A DNA stretch of 64,000 nt from JADKIH01 sp031417395 (GTDB taxonomy: Bacteria > Bacteroidota > Bacteroidia > AKYH767-A > 2013-40CM-41-45), in the NCBI GenBank assembly GCA_031417395.1, contig JANOVM010000059.1, positions 1-64,000 on the forward strand. Reading direction: 5' to 3'. Within the stretch, counting starts at the first letter, position 1. Every line of letters begins with the position of its first letter. This document shows, in pieces, positions 8,587 to 17,563 of the stretch. The notes below the pieces were generated by a model that did not search any database, had not been told where the DNA came from, and was given only the letters and a program-made list of their open reading frames with translations. The position numbers and the translations under genes are program-made.

Positions 8587-10143
8587 ATGACAAAAAAAGA
8601 CTTAAACAATTGGATTATGTATTACGAAATTCATAAGCTTAAACGGCTGGGATTCAGTACCTCTAAAATTGGGCGGCATCTGGTAATGGATGAGCGGACA
8701 GTAAGCAAATACCTGCAAATGTCTGAGCAGGATTTTGAGCATTCTTTAATTCTCTTTGCAGAAAGAAATAAAATTTTATCGCCTTATGAGCATTTTGTTA
8801 AAGAAAAGCTAAGTCTATTCCAGGATACTTCCGCTGCACAAATTCATGACTGGCTTCTTGAGCATTATAAAAATTTGCCTGCAGTGGGTTCTCGTACTGT
8901 TTATAATTTTGTGATGTACGTGCGGAGGAAACATAATATCCCCCTTGTGTCGGAAATAAGAGAATATTTTCCTGTTTCCGAATCCGCTTATGGCGAACAG
9001 GCACAGGTTGATTTTGGAGATTACAACATGCGTTTTGCTGAAGGAAGCAGAAAAAAAATAAAGTTTTTTGTAATGGTTTTGTCCAGAAGCCGAATGAAAT
9101 ACTTGTGGTTTTTAGATAAGCCGTTTACGTCTCAAAGTGTTGCCGCAGCTCATGAAAATGCGTTTGCTTTTTTTGGAGGTATTCCAAAAACGATTGTTTA
9201 TGATCAGGATCGAACAATGATAGTGGATGAGAACATTGGCGAAGTTATTCTTACATCAACATTCAAACAATACATAAAATCAAGAAATTTTAAACTGCAT
9301 TTTTGCCGGAAATCAGATCCTGAAAGCAAGGGGAAAGTAGAAAATGCAGTTGGATACGTAAAGAAAAACTTTTTGTACAACAGGGTTTACTCTGATATTG
9401 AAACGCTCAATACAGAAGCGATTGCTTGGCTGGGAAGAACTGCGAATTTTCTTCCGCACAATTTTACAAAAAAATCACCTGAGAGTGAGTACATAATCGA
9501 AAAAGAATATTTAAATCCATACACACCAATAGTCATAGAAAATAAAGAAAAGAAAATGCATCACCTTAGGAAAACAAATACCATTGCCTACAAAGGTAAT
9601 TTTTATACAGTGCCGATGGGAACTTACAAGGGAACAGGAACCCGGGTTATCGTCAAAGAAAACAAAAACACTGTTGAAATTTATGATCTTAAAGACGAAT
9701 TAATCTGCACTCATAACCTTTCATCCCAGAAAGGACAAACGATAGTCAATACAAACCACAAAAGAGACACTTCAAAAAGTCTGGATGAACTATTTAACGA
9801 AGCAGTTCTTTTTTTTACAAATGAGAATTTAGCAAAAGCGTATCTCCAAAAAATAAAAGAGAAATTCCCCAGATATACTAGAGATCATTTATTGGTCATT
9901 ACAAAAGCAGTAACCGATGCCGATAAAATAACAGCCGATAAAACCTTAGCGTTTTGTGTAACAAACATGCTTGTAAGTGCCAATGAATTTGAACAGGTGC
10001 TTGAAGTTTTTCTATTGGAAAAGATAAAACCGTTAAAAAAACAAGCTCCAATGAAACTCTTGGATGAAACAAATTTACAGAAAGCCAATCAAACCCCGGA
10101 AATACGAAGCATGAAAGATTATGAAAATATTTTTAACCAATAA
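8587..10143 (+). CDS. istA: IS21 transposase IstA
   Basis: A 518 aa DDE transposase. It has an N-terminal helix-turn-helix (LKRLGFSTSKIGRHLVMDERTVSKYL type, residues 15-45), then an RNase H-like rve core with catalytic acids visible in QVDFGDY (near 140), VYDQDRT (near 208) and ESKGKVENAVGY (near 245), followed by a C-terminal Mu-type beta domain (NTIAYKGNFYTVP). The length is normal for IstA. IstB begins 13 bases downstream. It catalyses strand cutting and transfer of the element ends. Confidence 0.95.
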   Translation: MTKKDLNNWIMYYEIHKLKRLGFSTSKIGRHLVMDERTVSKYLQMSEQDFEHSLILFAERNKILSPYEHFVKEKLSLFQDTSAAQIHDWLLEHYKNLPAVGSRTVYNFVMYVRRKHNIPLVSEIREYFPVSESAYGEQAQVDFGDYNMRFAEGSRKKIKFFVMVLSRSRMKYLWFLDKPFTSQSVAAAHENAFAFFGGIPKTIVYDQDRTMIVDENIGEVILTSTFKQYIKSRNFKLHFCRKSDPESKGKVENAVGYVKKNFLYNRVYSDIETLNTEAIAWLGRTANFLPHNFTKKSPESEYIIEKEYLNPYTPIVIENKEKKMHHLRKTNTIAYKGNFYTVPMGTYKGTGTRVIVKENKNTVEIYDLKDELICTHNLSSQKGQTIVNTNHKRDTSKSLDELFNEAVLFFTNENLAKAYLQKIKEKFPRYTRDHLLVITKAVTDADKITADKTLAFCVTNMLVSANEFEQVLEVFLLEKIKPLKKQAPMKLLDETNLQKANQTPEIRSMKDYENIFNQ

Positions 10144-10155
10144 AAAAAACAAAAC

Positions 10156-10926
10156 ATGACAACAACCAAAACAGAGGAAATTAAAAAGCATTGCAAACAG
10201 TTAAAATTAACCGCTCTGTCGGCCTATCTTGACCAGGCAATAGGAGTAGCTGAAAAAAAACAAATAAGCTATTTAGAGTTCCTTAAAATGCTTACAGAAA
10301 AAGAAATTACGCACCGAAGAGGAAAGGATACAGAAAGAAGAACAAAACAGGCACGATTGCCAATGGCTTACAATCTGGATTTGTATGATTTTTCTTTCCC
10401 GAACGGATTAGATAAAAAACAGTTTAATCAACTAAGAGAACTAAACTGGTTAGAGCAAAATTTTAATGTAATTCTTATGGGTCCGGCAGGTACAGGAAAA
10501 ACTTACATAGCAGCAGGCTTATGTTTTGATGCAGTGGATAAAGGTTACAGAGCCTATTTTAAAACCATGGAAGACATTATCAAAATTCTAAAAATGAAAG
10601 AGATTACAAGAAATGCACAGGTCGAATATAAGCGGATAATTAGAGCACATGTACTGGTCATTGATGATATTATGATGTTTCCTGTTACACAAGAAGACGC
10701 ACTTGCATTTTTTAATCTAATCAACGAACTCCATGACAAAACTTCGTTGATTATTACCACTAATAAATCACCTAAAGATTGGGCAGATGTTCTGAAGGAC
10801 AGCATTTTAACGACAGCACTCTTGGACAGAATACTCTATAGATGCGAAATAATAAAATTAACCGGGAAAAGTTATCGTATGGAAAACAGAAAAACAATTA
10901 TTGAAACCAATAAAAAATTAAACTAA
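10156..10926 (+). CDS. istB: IS21 helper ATPase IstB
   Basis: A 256 aa AAA+ ATPase related to DnaC. Walker A is GPAGTGKTY near residues 112-120 and Walker B VLVIDDI near 170-176; sensor-1 is IITTNK. IstB forms an ATP-dependent complex that bends target DNA and activates IstA. Normal length and intact; translated from the same transcript as istA. Confidence 0.95.
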   Translation: MTTTKTEEIKKHCKQLKLTALSAYLDQAIGVAEKKQISYLEFLKMLTEKEITHRRGKDTERRTKQARLPMAYNLDLYDFSFPNGLDKKQFNQLRELNWLEQNFNVILMGPAGTGKTYIAAGLCFDAVDKGYRAYFKTMEDIIKILKMKEITRNAQVEYKRIIRAHVLVIDDIMMFPVTQEDALAFFNLINELHDKTSLIITTNKSPKDWADVLKDSILTTALLDRILYRCEIIKLTGKSYRMENRKTIIETNKKLN

Positions 10927-11006
10927 TTTTAGGCAAAATCATGCATTCCCATTTTCCGAAAACACCACATTCCTATTTTCCGAAAACACCGCATATTTGT
11001 TTTCTG

Positions 11007-11428
11007 GTAACACTCCCTCCTTTAGGACCACTGTTTTTTGAAAACAATGAATATGGTACACTTAAAAACTGCGTAACTCCAAGCAACACATAATTACTCC
11101 CACCGCTAACATCCATCTCAACCTTCAACCATTTACTCCCTTGTCCCCAAAGTATCGATTCAAAATTCCCCAATGAAACCGTTCCGTTACCAATGTAAAT
11201 GTTAAATAATCCAGAGCCACTTGTTTGGGTAGAATGTGTCTCAGAATAAATTTCCTGTCCAGTTGAAGAGCTATCAAGAATGCACAATCTTAAAGAAACA
11301 TTTCTGTTTAGTAAAGGATGTCCCAAAGAGTCACGTGCTACTCCCTGATAATTTATTGACTGTGGGGGTTGTGCAAACGACCCTAAAAAAATAAGAGTAA
11401 AAAGTATGGTTAAAAAAGATTTTTTCAT
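11007..11428 (-). pseudogene. 5' half of DUF1566 lectin-like gene, split by IS21
   Basis: N-terminal part of the interrupted gene. It has a signal peptide (MKKSFLTILFTLIFLGSFAQ; start at 11428, four codons inside a longer frame) and the family's first domain: NYQGVARD, SLRLCILDSS, GLFNIYIGNG, LGVTQFLSVPYSL. The frame runs into the element and stops after about 14 foreign residues. Promoter and signal are intact, so a truncated secreted N-terminal domain could still be made. The remainder is at 7770-8375. Confidence 0.85.
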
Positions 11429-11471
11429 TTGCGGTAACACGATGATTTGATTTAATAATGATGTCGTTTGG

Positions 11472-12287
11472 TTACGGCTTAATAGCTACTCTTGTATAAT
11501 ACACCCCATTTTCCATCAATCCATAATCATCCGACTCTACAACTCCATCACCGGTAATATCTTCCACATGATAACCAAGAAGAGTTATTGGTACAGCAGT
11601 CTCCATATCCGAATAGTCTTGAGATTCAACTACTCCATCCTGAAGACCAACTGTAGCGGTTTCGGCATCGCTTATATCGCCGCTGAATATCGCCCATCCC
11701 ATATGGTCAACCGTCTCTATCATATTATTACCATATGCTTTGTTTTGAAATGTTGTAAAGTCGTAAGTTCCTGCATTTGATAATAGAACAGGATTTGCAC
11801 TCCAAGTCTCTATAGTATTTCTGTGGTTTAGTTTTAAGTAATAATACCCTTCTGTCGCACCATGAAAATAGAAATTGACAGAACCATCTGTTTTGAGAAT
11901 TGAAGTTGAAGACTCAATTGGCTCATGAGAGTTTTTGTCCATTAAGGTCAATCGAACAGAATCAACATCATTCGGATTTGAGGATGCTCCAACTTTATAT
12001 AAACAACCTCCCAAGCCACTGTTGTTCATCAATCCGTTTCCTGTGTAGAATCCTTCGAGGTAAAATTTTAGGTTAAGAGTGAAGTTGTTTGGTTGAAGGA
12101 AGCCTTGGGTGATTTGGGAATTTGGGGTTGAGATTGGACCTGTGATGGGTTCACCGATGTTTATGTCCATTCCGGCGTAGGATGTTTGGAAGCTTTTCCC
12201 GATTGCGTTAATTACTGATGGAGAAATTGATTGCGCAGAAGTTGAAAATGGAATTATTAATAAATAAAAGGCTAAGTGTAATTTCAT
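11472..12287 (-). CDS. secreted protein with dockerin-like C-terminal module
   Basis: About 271 aa, start chosen at the ATG at 12287 because it begins a clean signal peptide (MKLHLAFYLLIIPFSTSAQ); the frame is open up to 12356. The N-terminal part (SPSVINAIGKSFQT ... ITQGFLQPNNF) resembles the mature start of the 3946 product. From about residue 85 it shares a module with the C-terminus of the giant protein at 37147: LEGFYTGN, LNHRNTIETWS, NKAYGNNM, then two calcium-loop-like repeats DGVVESQDYSDME and DITGDGVVESDDY. These resemble dockerin or EF-hand loops. No T9SS sorting domain is visible after them. Confidence 0.7.
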   Translation of the reverse strand: MKLHLAFYLLIIPFSTSAQSISPSVINAIGKSFQTSYAGMDINIGEPITGPISTPNSQITQGFLQPNNFTLNLKFYLEGFYTGNGLMNNSGLGGCLYKVGASSNPNDVDSVRLTLMDKNSHEPIESSTSILKTDGSVNFYFHGATEGYYYLKLNHRNTIETWSANPVLLSNAGTYDFTTFQNKAYGNNMIETVDHMGWAIFSGDISDAETATVGLQDGVVESQDYSDMETAVPITLLGYHVEDITGDGVVESDDYGLMENGVYYTRVAIKP

Positions 12288-12451
12288 TTTTAGATCTCTT
12301 GATGCAATGTTTCTAAGTCGGTCAAAATAGAAATTTGCTTTAAAATATTTTTCCATATCAGTACTAAATTAAATTGTTTATTTACAAAGTAGTTTTTCAA
12401 AATTTCTAAATGTGTTACGGGGCCCTCATTAATAGTTAAATTATTAATTAG

Positions 12452-13249
12452 TTAAAAATCCCGTACAGCACGAACTCTGACTATATGGTCATTGGTCTTT
12501 AAGTCGATGGTTTCGTAGCCACTAAGGAAGTTTTTTATCCACGCTTGCGCGTAGTTCCACTCTCTAGAACTCCAATAGAAGTCATTGGAAAAACCCCCGA
12601 TTGATAATTTTGCATTATACATTAATATCAATTCGTTAAATGTAGGAAGCCTCCAGTCAATATGTTTTTGCCCAATTGCACTATGATTAATTGGGTAGCT
12701 GATTGAATCCTGAGCCATATACCAATTAATATTGTTTCCGTTCTGAGTCTGGTTTTGGTCTTGAATTTCGGATACTAACCCATGTTTTCCATCTGGAGTA
12801 ACATAAAACACATAACCTCCTAAGTCTATATTTAAGCCAATGCTGTATGTTCCTGAAATATTGCCTGCTGTTAAGGCGAATGGTACTGATAAAAACTGTG
12901 TCGTACCAATCAATTGAAAATTACCCCCTCCAACAGTATCCAATTCCGTCTTTAACCACTTATCACCCTGACCCCACCGAATAGAAAAAAAAATTCCACT
13001 AACAACACTTCCTAATCCAATTCCAATATTAAATAATCCTGAACTACTTGTAGTTACATTTTGTGTCTCAACATAAACTGGTTGTCCAGTCATTGAACTA
13101 TCAAGTATGCTAAGTCGAAGACTTATGTTATGATTAACAAGTGGAAGTCCCTGAGAATTTCTTGCCACCCCTTGATAATTTATTGCCTGAGGCTGAGCAA
13201 ATAAATGAATAGAACAAATAGCAAATGCTATTAGCAGTATGTGTTTCAT
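12452..13249 (-). CDS. secreted DUF1566 lectin-like paralogue
   Basis: About 265 aa; start chosen at 13249 (MKHILLIAFAICSIHLFAQ is a clean signal peptide), with the frame open to 13261. It has the shared N-terminal domain (NYQGVARN ... SLRLSILDSS ... SVPFALTAG) and then directly the DUF1566-type domain: LGGYVFYVTPDGKHGLV, DWRLPTFNELI, FYWSSREWN and a terminal RVRAVRDF. It lacks the FN3-like insert of the 6252 protein, so the family differs by module content. Probably surface exposed; ligand unknown. Confidence 0.75.
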   Translation of the reverse strand: MKHILLIAFAICSIHLFAQPQAINYQGVARNSQGLPLVNHNISLRLSILDSSMTGQPVYVETQNVTTSSSGLFNIGIGLGSVVSGIFFSIRWGQGDKWLKTELDTVGGGNFQLIGTTQFLSVPFALTAGNISGTYSIGLNIDLGGYVFYVTPDGKHGLVSEIQDQNQTQNGNNINWYMAQDSISYPINHSAIGQKHIDWRLPTFNELILMYNAKLSIGGFSNDFYWSSREWNYAQAWIKNFLSGYETIDLKTNDHIVRVRAVRDF

Positions 13250-13438
13250 GTGTGATATCAATTAAAAAATTAAAAAAGAATCTTGTGTTTCGTAAATTAA
13301 AGATAAGTAAAGTTATTTGAATAAAAACAGCAATCCTTAAAATGAATAGTGATATTTTAAAAACAGGAGGTTTGAAAAACAGATTGCTCTAAATAGCCTT
13401 AAATTAGGGCATTTCAAGGGATTTTAAATAATTTAGTC

Positions 13439-13470
13439 TTGTTACCTTTTGATCAAATAGGATATATTTA
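13439..13470 (+). promoter_or_regulatory. candidate Bacteroidota promoter
   Basis: TTG at 13439-13441, a 21-base spacer, then TATATTTA at 13463-13470, one mismatch from TAnnTTTG. The ATG at 13486 lies 15 bases downstream, a plausible leader length. Consensus match only. Confidence 0.4.
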
Positions 13471-13485
13471 TAGTAAAACAACAAT

Positions 13486-13845
13486 ATGAAAATAAATCCA
13501 CGCTTTGACCCCGAAATGATTTCGTTACCTGAGATACTTTCAACTTACAAAATCACGGGCGAGTTATTTGAAACGGAAATTTTAAAGTATGAAAATGATA
13601 TACCAAGTGAAATGATTAAGGAAACACAAAATGGCGAATTGTTTATACATAAGAATATAGTGGAGATCCTTTTTGGAAACAAGGACAAGACTCTATCAAC
13701 TAACAATGAACGTGAAAATGAGAAAAAATCTCATCTCTTTAATTTCAAGTATAGGGTAAATGTTTACATACGGGTCGAAGAGGATGAAGAAGATGATGAT
13801 TCAGATGATGAGATTTCAAAAAGATTAAAGAATTTAAATCAATAG
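13486..13845 (+). CDS. hypothetical acidic protein, 119 aa
   Basis: I do not recognise this protein. It is soluble, with a globular N-terminal 90 residues and a very acidic run near the C-terminus (EEDEEDDDSDDEI) before a short basic end. There is no signal peptide. It stands alone, oriented opposite to its neighbours. A promoter-like sequence precedes the start. Acidic tails of this kind occur in DNA-mimic and chaperone-like proteins, but there is no direct evidence for either here. Confidence 0.5.
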   Translation: MKINPRFDPEMISLPEILSTYKITGELFETEILKYENDIPSEMIKETQNGELFIHKNIVEILFGNKDKTLSTNNERENEKKSHLFNFKYRVNVYIRVEEDEEDDDSDDEISKRLKNLNQ

Positions 13846-13963
13846 TTTATTAAAAACACAAATTCCCTTTATATCTCAAGAGAAAGATTATAGTTTAGTA
13901 TTCTATCATTGCATTCATATATTTCAGAATTACTTTTTATTTCCAAAAAGATTCATATTTCTA

Positions 13964-14269
13964 TTATGAAATGTTTTTCACAACCAACATTCCATCTGCA
14001 ATCATTACCGCAATATTATAGAAGTCAGTTAGTCCGCCACTTCCAGTCGATAATTCAGTAGTTTCATTTCGCTCGGAACAGAATATATTAAATTTCCAAA
14101 ATTGAGCCGGCATGCATGTTACCTTGGCTTCCACGTATGATCCGTTATCACTTTGATAAATTCTCCCAAGATCTTTTTCTTCTTGATCGTAGGTCTCCCA
14201 GTATGGTAAGTCATTTTTTTGATAAAATTCGATTTCCCAATCGTATGGATGATTAATATTTAAGTTCAT
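13964..14269 (-). CDS. hypothetical protein, 101 aa
   Basis: Soluble, rich in aromatic residues (YDWEIEFYQKNDLPYWETY), no recognisable motif. It begins 22 bases after the end of the primase-helicase gene on the same strand and is probably co-transcribed with it. The amino acid composition supports coding. Function unknown. Confidence 0.5.
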   Translation of the reverse strand: MNLNINHPYDWEIEFYQKNDLPYWETYDQEEKDLGRIYQSDNGSYVEAKVTCMPAQFWKFNIFCSERNETTELSTGSGGLTDFYNIAVMIADGMLVVKNIS

Positions 14270-14291
14270 AGAGCTAATTTACAAAAATCTA

Positions 14292-16706
14292 TTAATACCT
14301 AAATTCATTTGATATTAGAAGTGGAAGATTGGAGTAAAGATTTACCGTTGCATCGGTTATTAAAGTCCGTGCCCGACCCACTGCCTGTAAAATTTGAGAT
14401 TCTATTAACGTTAGCTGAAGATCTCGCAGTTCTTCATGGTTAAAGGTATTAAACTTGAATTTCCTTTCCTTCCATTCAATCATTTGGTATTTCATGGATG
14501 TATCAAGTGTATTGAATTCAATCCCTAAAATTTTACCGTATAATAGATAGACAATGTTATTAAAGTGAGGTGTCCCCACAACATTGATGTTTTTACCCTT
14601 AAATACATCAAATCCTTCACAATTTCCGAAATGTATATGGAGCAGATCATCGGTGCTAAATATTTCTGAAAAGTCTTTGAGAGTTAAAACCTGTTCACCG
14701 TTTAATTGGATTAAAATTTTACCGTAGTATTTATTTAATCCCTGTCTGCTACATGATAACTTAGTGTGTTGAATAATCGTTCCCTGATGTTTGATATTCG
14801 ACAGATCAATATATTCCACTCTGTCTCCATAGAGGTATTGGTAAAATTTTATCGGTACTGTGGCGGAAAGAATTATTATCTTCTTATCGGTAGGTAGCGT
14901 ATTTTTGATAACATAGTGAATCGTATTCTGATCCAGTGAGGATTTAATAAAGTATAAGCTCTTAAAGAACCCAAGAACATTTGAGGTGATTTTTGATTCC
15001 GATACATCTATCATCAGCTTATCTATATCTATATTAAATGTCGGAGTCTGAGCAATTACTTCTGCCGGACATTTTAATAAATAATCTCTGATCTTTGATA
15101 TATTAGATTCGTATCCAAAAGGGAATTCCAGTTTAAACAAATCCGATATCTTGAATTGTTTTATCTCAATCAGGCTGTTGAATGGATCCTCATCGAAGAT
15201 TAATGTATCATTGGAATATGATTTTAAAAGTGACCTTTTATGAGTTGTAAGAAGGGTTCCGTTCCATGCATCACATCGGTTAAGTTCATTTAAAAATTTA
15301 TTTGCCAGCTCAACATCCGATTTATTATTAAATTTAAAAGTAGCATCCTTGCTGATCATTTGGATTTGTTGATATACATTTTTATAAAGTCCTACCGTGT
15401 ATAGATTCTTAATATGTTTGTTTAATTGGGGTTTACCGAATTTGGGAATTTCAGGGGTAACAATATGACTTGTATTCATTCTCTGACTTACCTCATCTTT
15501 TAGATCATGTGTAGGAAGAGCAATGGTGGTATTTATTGGAAGGTTCGTTAACATCTCAGTCTTTCCAATCCCTGTAGGAACTTTACAGATATATATTTTC
15601 CTTTCATTTGATTTTAAACATAATTCAAAGTAGTTGTTAAATAATCTCCTTCCTTCATCGAGCGATATCCACTCGGGAGGTTTTATTATTTCCACATGAC
15701 CCCTGACTTCTGTTACGGCGGTTATCAGGTTTGTATGTTCATGATCTTCAGGATTGGATGAAAAGTTTTTCAGATTTTGAGGTTGGTATTCCATGTATCT
15801 CACATACGGTAAAATTTTAAAGTTATTGATTGAGTAATTGGTAAGACCTAGTTGATTGTATTTCTCCATTGCTTCCTTCATTTTTTTTAGACCTCCATTT
15901 ATCCATTGAAGATTTGTTGCTAGTCCGAAAAGTTCGGGATGAGATAACCATTTACCTTCGATAAAATCATTGAAAATTTTAACCCGGTCCTTACATTTAT
16001 CCCAATCAAATAGATTTCGTTTTATTTTAGATAAGTATTCCGGTAAATCCGGACCACTTATTTCAGTACTTGAATCCGCACATTTTCGCTTACTCTTATA
16101 GTAATATAATAAGAACAAGCGTTTTTTGTATTGTTTAGTACTGATTCTGTGGTCCGCAGGAATTTTATTAATTAATAGTGAATCAACGAGGTTATTTAAC
16201 CCAATTGGATCAGGATTCCAAACTTCTGAGAGCAGTCCGCCAAAAAACATTCTTCCCGGATCCTTACAATGTTTATCACATTCTGGGAATAGCTCCATCA
16301 AAGATTGAATAATATGGTTGCGGAATTCAATGTCGTCAATTGTTTCGTCGATAAATATCAATACCCTGAATTTCCTTTTTTCGAGAGTATCGCTAAAGGT
16401 TGAATAAAACAGATTTGGTGTTATTCCAATTTTATTGAATCGTGATTTGACTTCATCAGGAGTAATTCCGCTATCAAAATCCAAAGCAAATACTTCCTGT
16501 TGAACCCAAGTGTTATTTGATCTACTTGAGTTGAACACTGCTGGCGACCAGGTATAGGAGTATGGTTGAACTAAAATTTTAGAGATGTCGGTAATTGTCA
16601 TTGCGGTGACAACGGTGAGTCGATTACTTATTGTTCCGATAGTATTGATAGCCGGTTTCTTCTTCTGCGGTGTAGGATCGATGGTGATCGTAAATTTTTC
16701 TTTCAT
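14292..16706 (-). CDS. primase-helicase fusion, mobile element replication protein
   Basis: About 804 aa; I start at the ATG at 16706 (MKEKFTITIDPTPQ). The frame stays open to 16910, but that part reads as non-coding and overlaps a divergent small gene. The N-terminal 200 residues look like an archaeo-eukaryotic primase/PrimPol domain: ALDFDSG with a D-x-D near 76, FYSTFSD, then CKDPGRMFFGG near 152. The C-terminal half is a superfamily 2-like helicase: VPTGIGKTE near 375, FDEDP near 504, ILSATVP, and QAVGRART near 774. Such proteins prime and unwind plasmid, phage or integrative-element DNA. Five TAAAATTTTA copies fall inside the gene. Helicase part firm, primase part likely. Confidence 0.72.
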   Translation of the reverse strand: MKEKFTITIDPTPQKKKPAINTIGTISNRLTVVTAMTITDISKILVQPYSYTWSPAVFNSSRSNNTWVQQEVFALDFDSGITPDEVKSRFNKIGITPNLFYSTFSDTLEKRKFRVLIFIDETIDDIEFRNHIIQSLMELFPECDKHCKDPGRMFFGGLLSEVWNPDPIGLNNLVDSLLINKIPADHRISTKQYKKRLFLLYYYKSKRKCADSSTEISGPDLPEYLSKIKRNLFDWDKCKDRVKIFNDFIEGKWLSHPELFGLATNLQWINGGLKKMKEAMEKYNQLGLTNYSINNFKILPYVRYMEYQPQNLKNFSSNPEDHEHTNLITAVTEVRGHVEIIKPPEWISLDEGRRLFNNYFELCLKSNERKIYICKVPTGIGKTEMLTNLPINTTIALPTHDLKDEVSQRMNTSHIVTPEIPKFGKPQLNKHIKNLYTVGLYKNVYQQIQMISKDATFKFNNKSDVELANKFLNELNRCDAWNGTLLTTHKRSLLKSYSNDTLIFDEDPFNSLIEIKQFKISDLFKLEFPFGYESNISKIRDYLLKCPAEVIAQTPTFNIDIDKLMIDVSESKITSNVLGFFKSLYFIKSSLDQNTIHYVIKNTLPTDKKIIILSATVPIKFYQYLYGDRVEYIDLSNIKHQGTIIQHTKLSCSRQGLNKYYGKILIQLNGEQVLTLKDFSEIFSTDDLLHIHFGNCEGFDVFKGKNINVVGTPHFNNIVYLLYGKILGIEFNTLDTSMKYQMIEWKERKFKFNTFNHEELRDLQLTLIESQILQAVGRARTLITDATVNLYSNLPLLISNEFRY

Positions 16707-16816
16707 GTGCTTTTTAATAAAGGGTACACACAATACCACAAAAGGAAATGATTTTGAAAATAAAATTTTACAATGTTGACTTTCCGTAGTCTTTTCGTAT
16801 TTATTAGATAAAAAAC

Positions 16817-16993
16817 ATGAAGAACACTTTACACAAGAAAAATGATTTCGTGAAATTCCGAATTGATGGAATTGAGAAAAAGAGATTGGAGAAATTGGGA
16901 ATGTTGACACGAAGAAAACAGTGTGACCTTTATCGGGAATCCATGTATTATTTTATCCGAGATCGATTTCCTGAATGTTTGGATTTTGAGTAA
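16817..16993 (+). CDS. tiny basic DNA-binding-like protein, 58 aa
   Basis: A 58 aa reading frame, MKNTLHKKNDF to CLDFE, divergent from the primase-helicase with 110 bases between starts. The order beta-strand (FVKFRID), basic helix (IEKKRLEKLGM), then a second helix (RRKQCDLYRESMYYFI) fits a ribbon-helix-helix fold such as MobC or plasmid copy-control proteins, though I cannot confirm the fold. Its position beside a replication gene suits a regulator or relaxosome accessory protein. Confidence 0.5.
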   Translation: MKNTLHKKNDFVKFRIDGIEKKRLEKLGMLTRRKQCDLYRESMYYFIRDRFPECLDFE

Positions 16994-17563
16994 TTGGTTC
17001 TTCCCAAAATACCCAGAATCGGGGTAATCTTTTCAGCTTTTGAATTTGGGGTCAAAAAGTAGTGCGATGAAAAGATGGGTATTGGGTGGTTTAATGGAGA
17101 CCCCCAGACTTCACCGGGTCGTTTTTAATTGCACCGGGCCGTGATTAAGGTAGATTATCCTTATCGCTAGCGAGATCGTTCACCCGGACAAGAAAAATGG
17201 GGTTTCCCGAAATCAGCCATGGGTAAGGGTTACAAAAGGGGGTAAATCGGTAAAATTTTAAAGATTTGGTTTGGATTCCAAATTTTCAATAATAAAAATT
17301 TAAAAATTGTATCAAACAGCCCCCCTCTATGACGAACTTGTTACCCCAACATTTCTAAACCTCAACTCATAAAAATAAAAAAACCATCGAAGATATCTTT
17401 TTATAGTTTTGCATTTAGCAAATCAGTCACAGCTGGCTTTGCCCTAGTACTTTTTACTAAAGATAAAAATAAATAAAAAGTATTGCGTTAATACCCATGT
17501 TATCCGCAATCGTTAGGACACTGCTAAAATCAAACTGACTGCAAGAAACAAACAAACACGATA
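16994..17563. other. 570-base gene-free stretch with repeats
   Basis: No convincing gene. It holds, in order: the GC-richer paired words CACCGGGTCGT (17114) and CACCGGGCCGT (17134); a CTAGCGAG motif; CGGTAAAATTTTA at 17248-17260, followed by AAGATTTGGTTTGGATTCC, which resembles copies at 23576 and 23726; and an inverted repeat AGTACTTTTTAC / TAAAAAGTATT near 17446-17484. The word ATGTTATCCGC at 17498 recurs in opposite orientation near 19002-19012. This is possibly an intergenic control or transfer region between the replication module and the nuclease cassettes. Confidence 0.5.
17446..17484. repeat. inverted repeat upstream of vWA-DUF3883 gene
   Basis: AGTACTTTTTA and TAAAAAGTATT pair as an 8-10 bp stem with a loop of about 17 bases. 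It marks the left side of the two-gene nuclease segment, which has larger hairpins after each gene. Could be a terminator or a cassette border. Confidence 0.4.

Larger units (their letters stand above)
8376..11006 (+). mobile_element. IS21-family insertion sequence, 2631 bp
   Basis: A complete element. It is flanked by GTAAC on both sides (8371-8375 and 11007-11011), a 5 bp target duplication. The ends are imperfect inverted repeats (CAGAAAATAACAATGTGGTG at left; CAGAAAACAAATATGCGGTG reading inward from the right). Inside the left end a 16-base repeat (aatgtggtgttttcgg type) recurs at 8387, 8411, 8435 and 8459, exactly every 24 bases. The right end holds two inverted copies at 10956 and 10980, also 24 apart. 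Multiple terminal transposase sites are typical of IS21. It carries istA and istB and appears intact. Confidence 0.93.

Noticed and set aside
6252..13249. Diversity-generating retroelement acting on the DUF1566 genes
   Set aside because: The variable C-terminal faces suggest it, but no reverse transcriptase or template repeat was seen in the window; kept only as a hint.
16706..16910. 68-codon N-terminal extension of the primase-helicase
   Set aside because: It starts with GTG, is Cys/Phe/Ser-rich with no domain, and overlaps the divergent 58 aa gene; the ATG at 16706 begins the conserved part.
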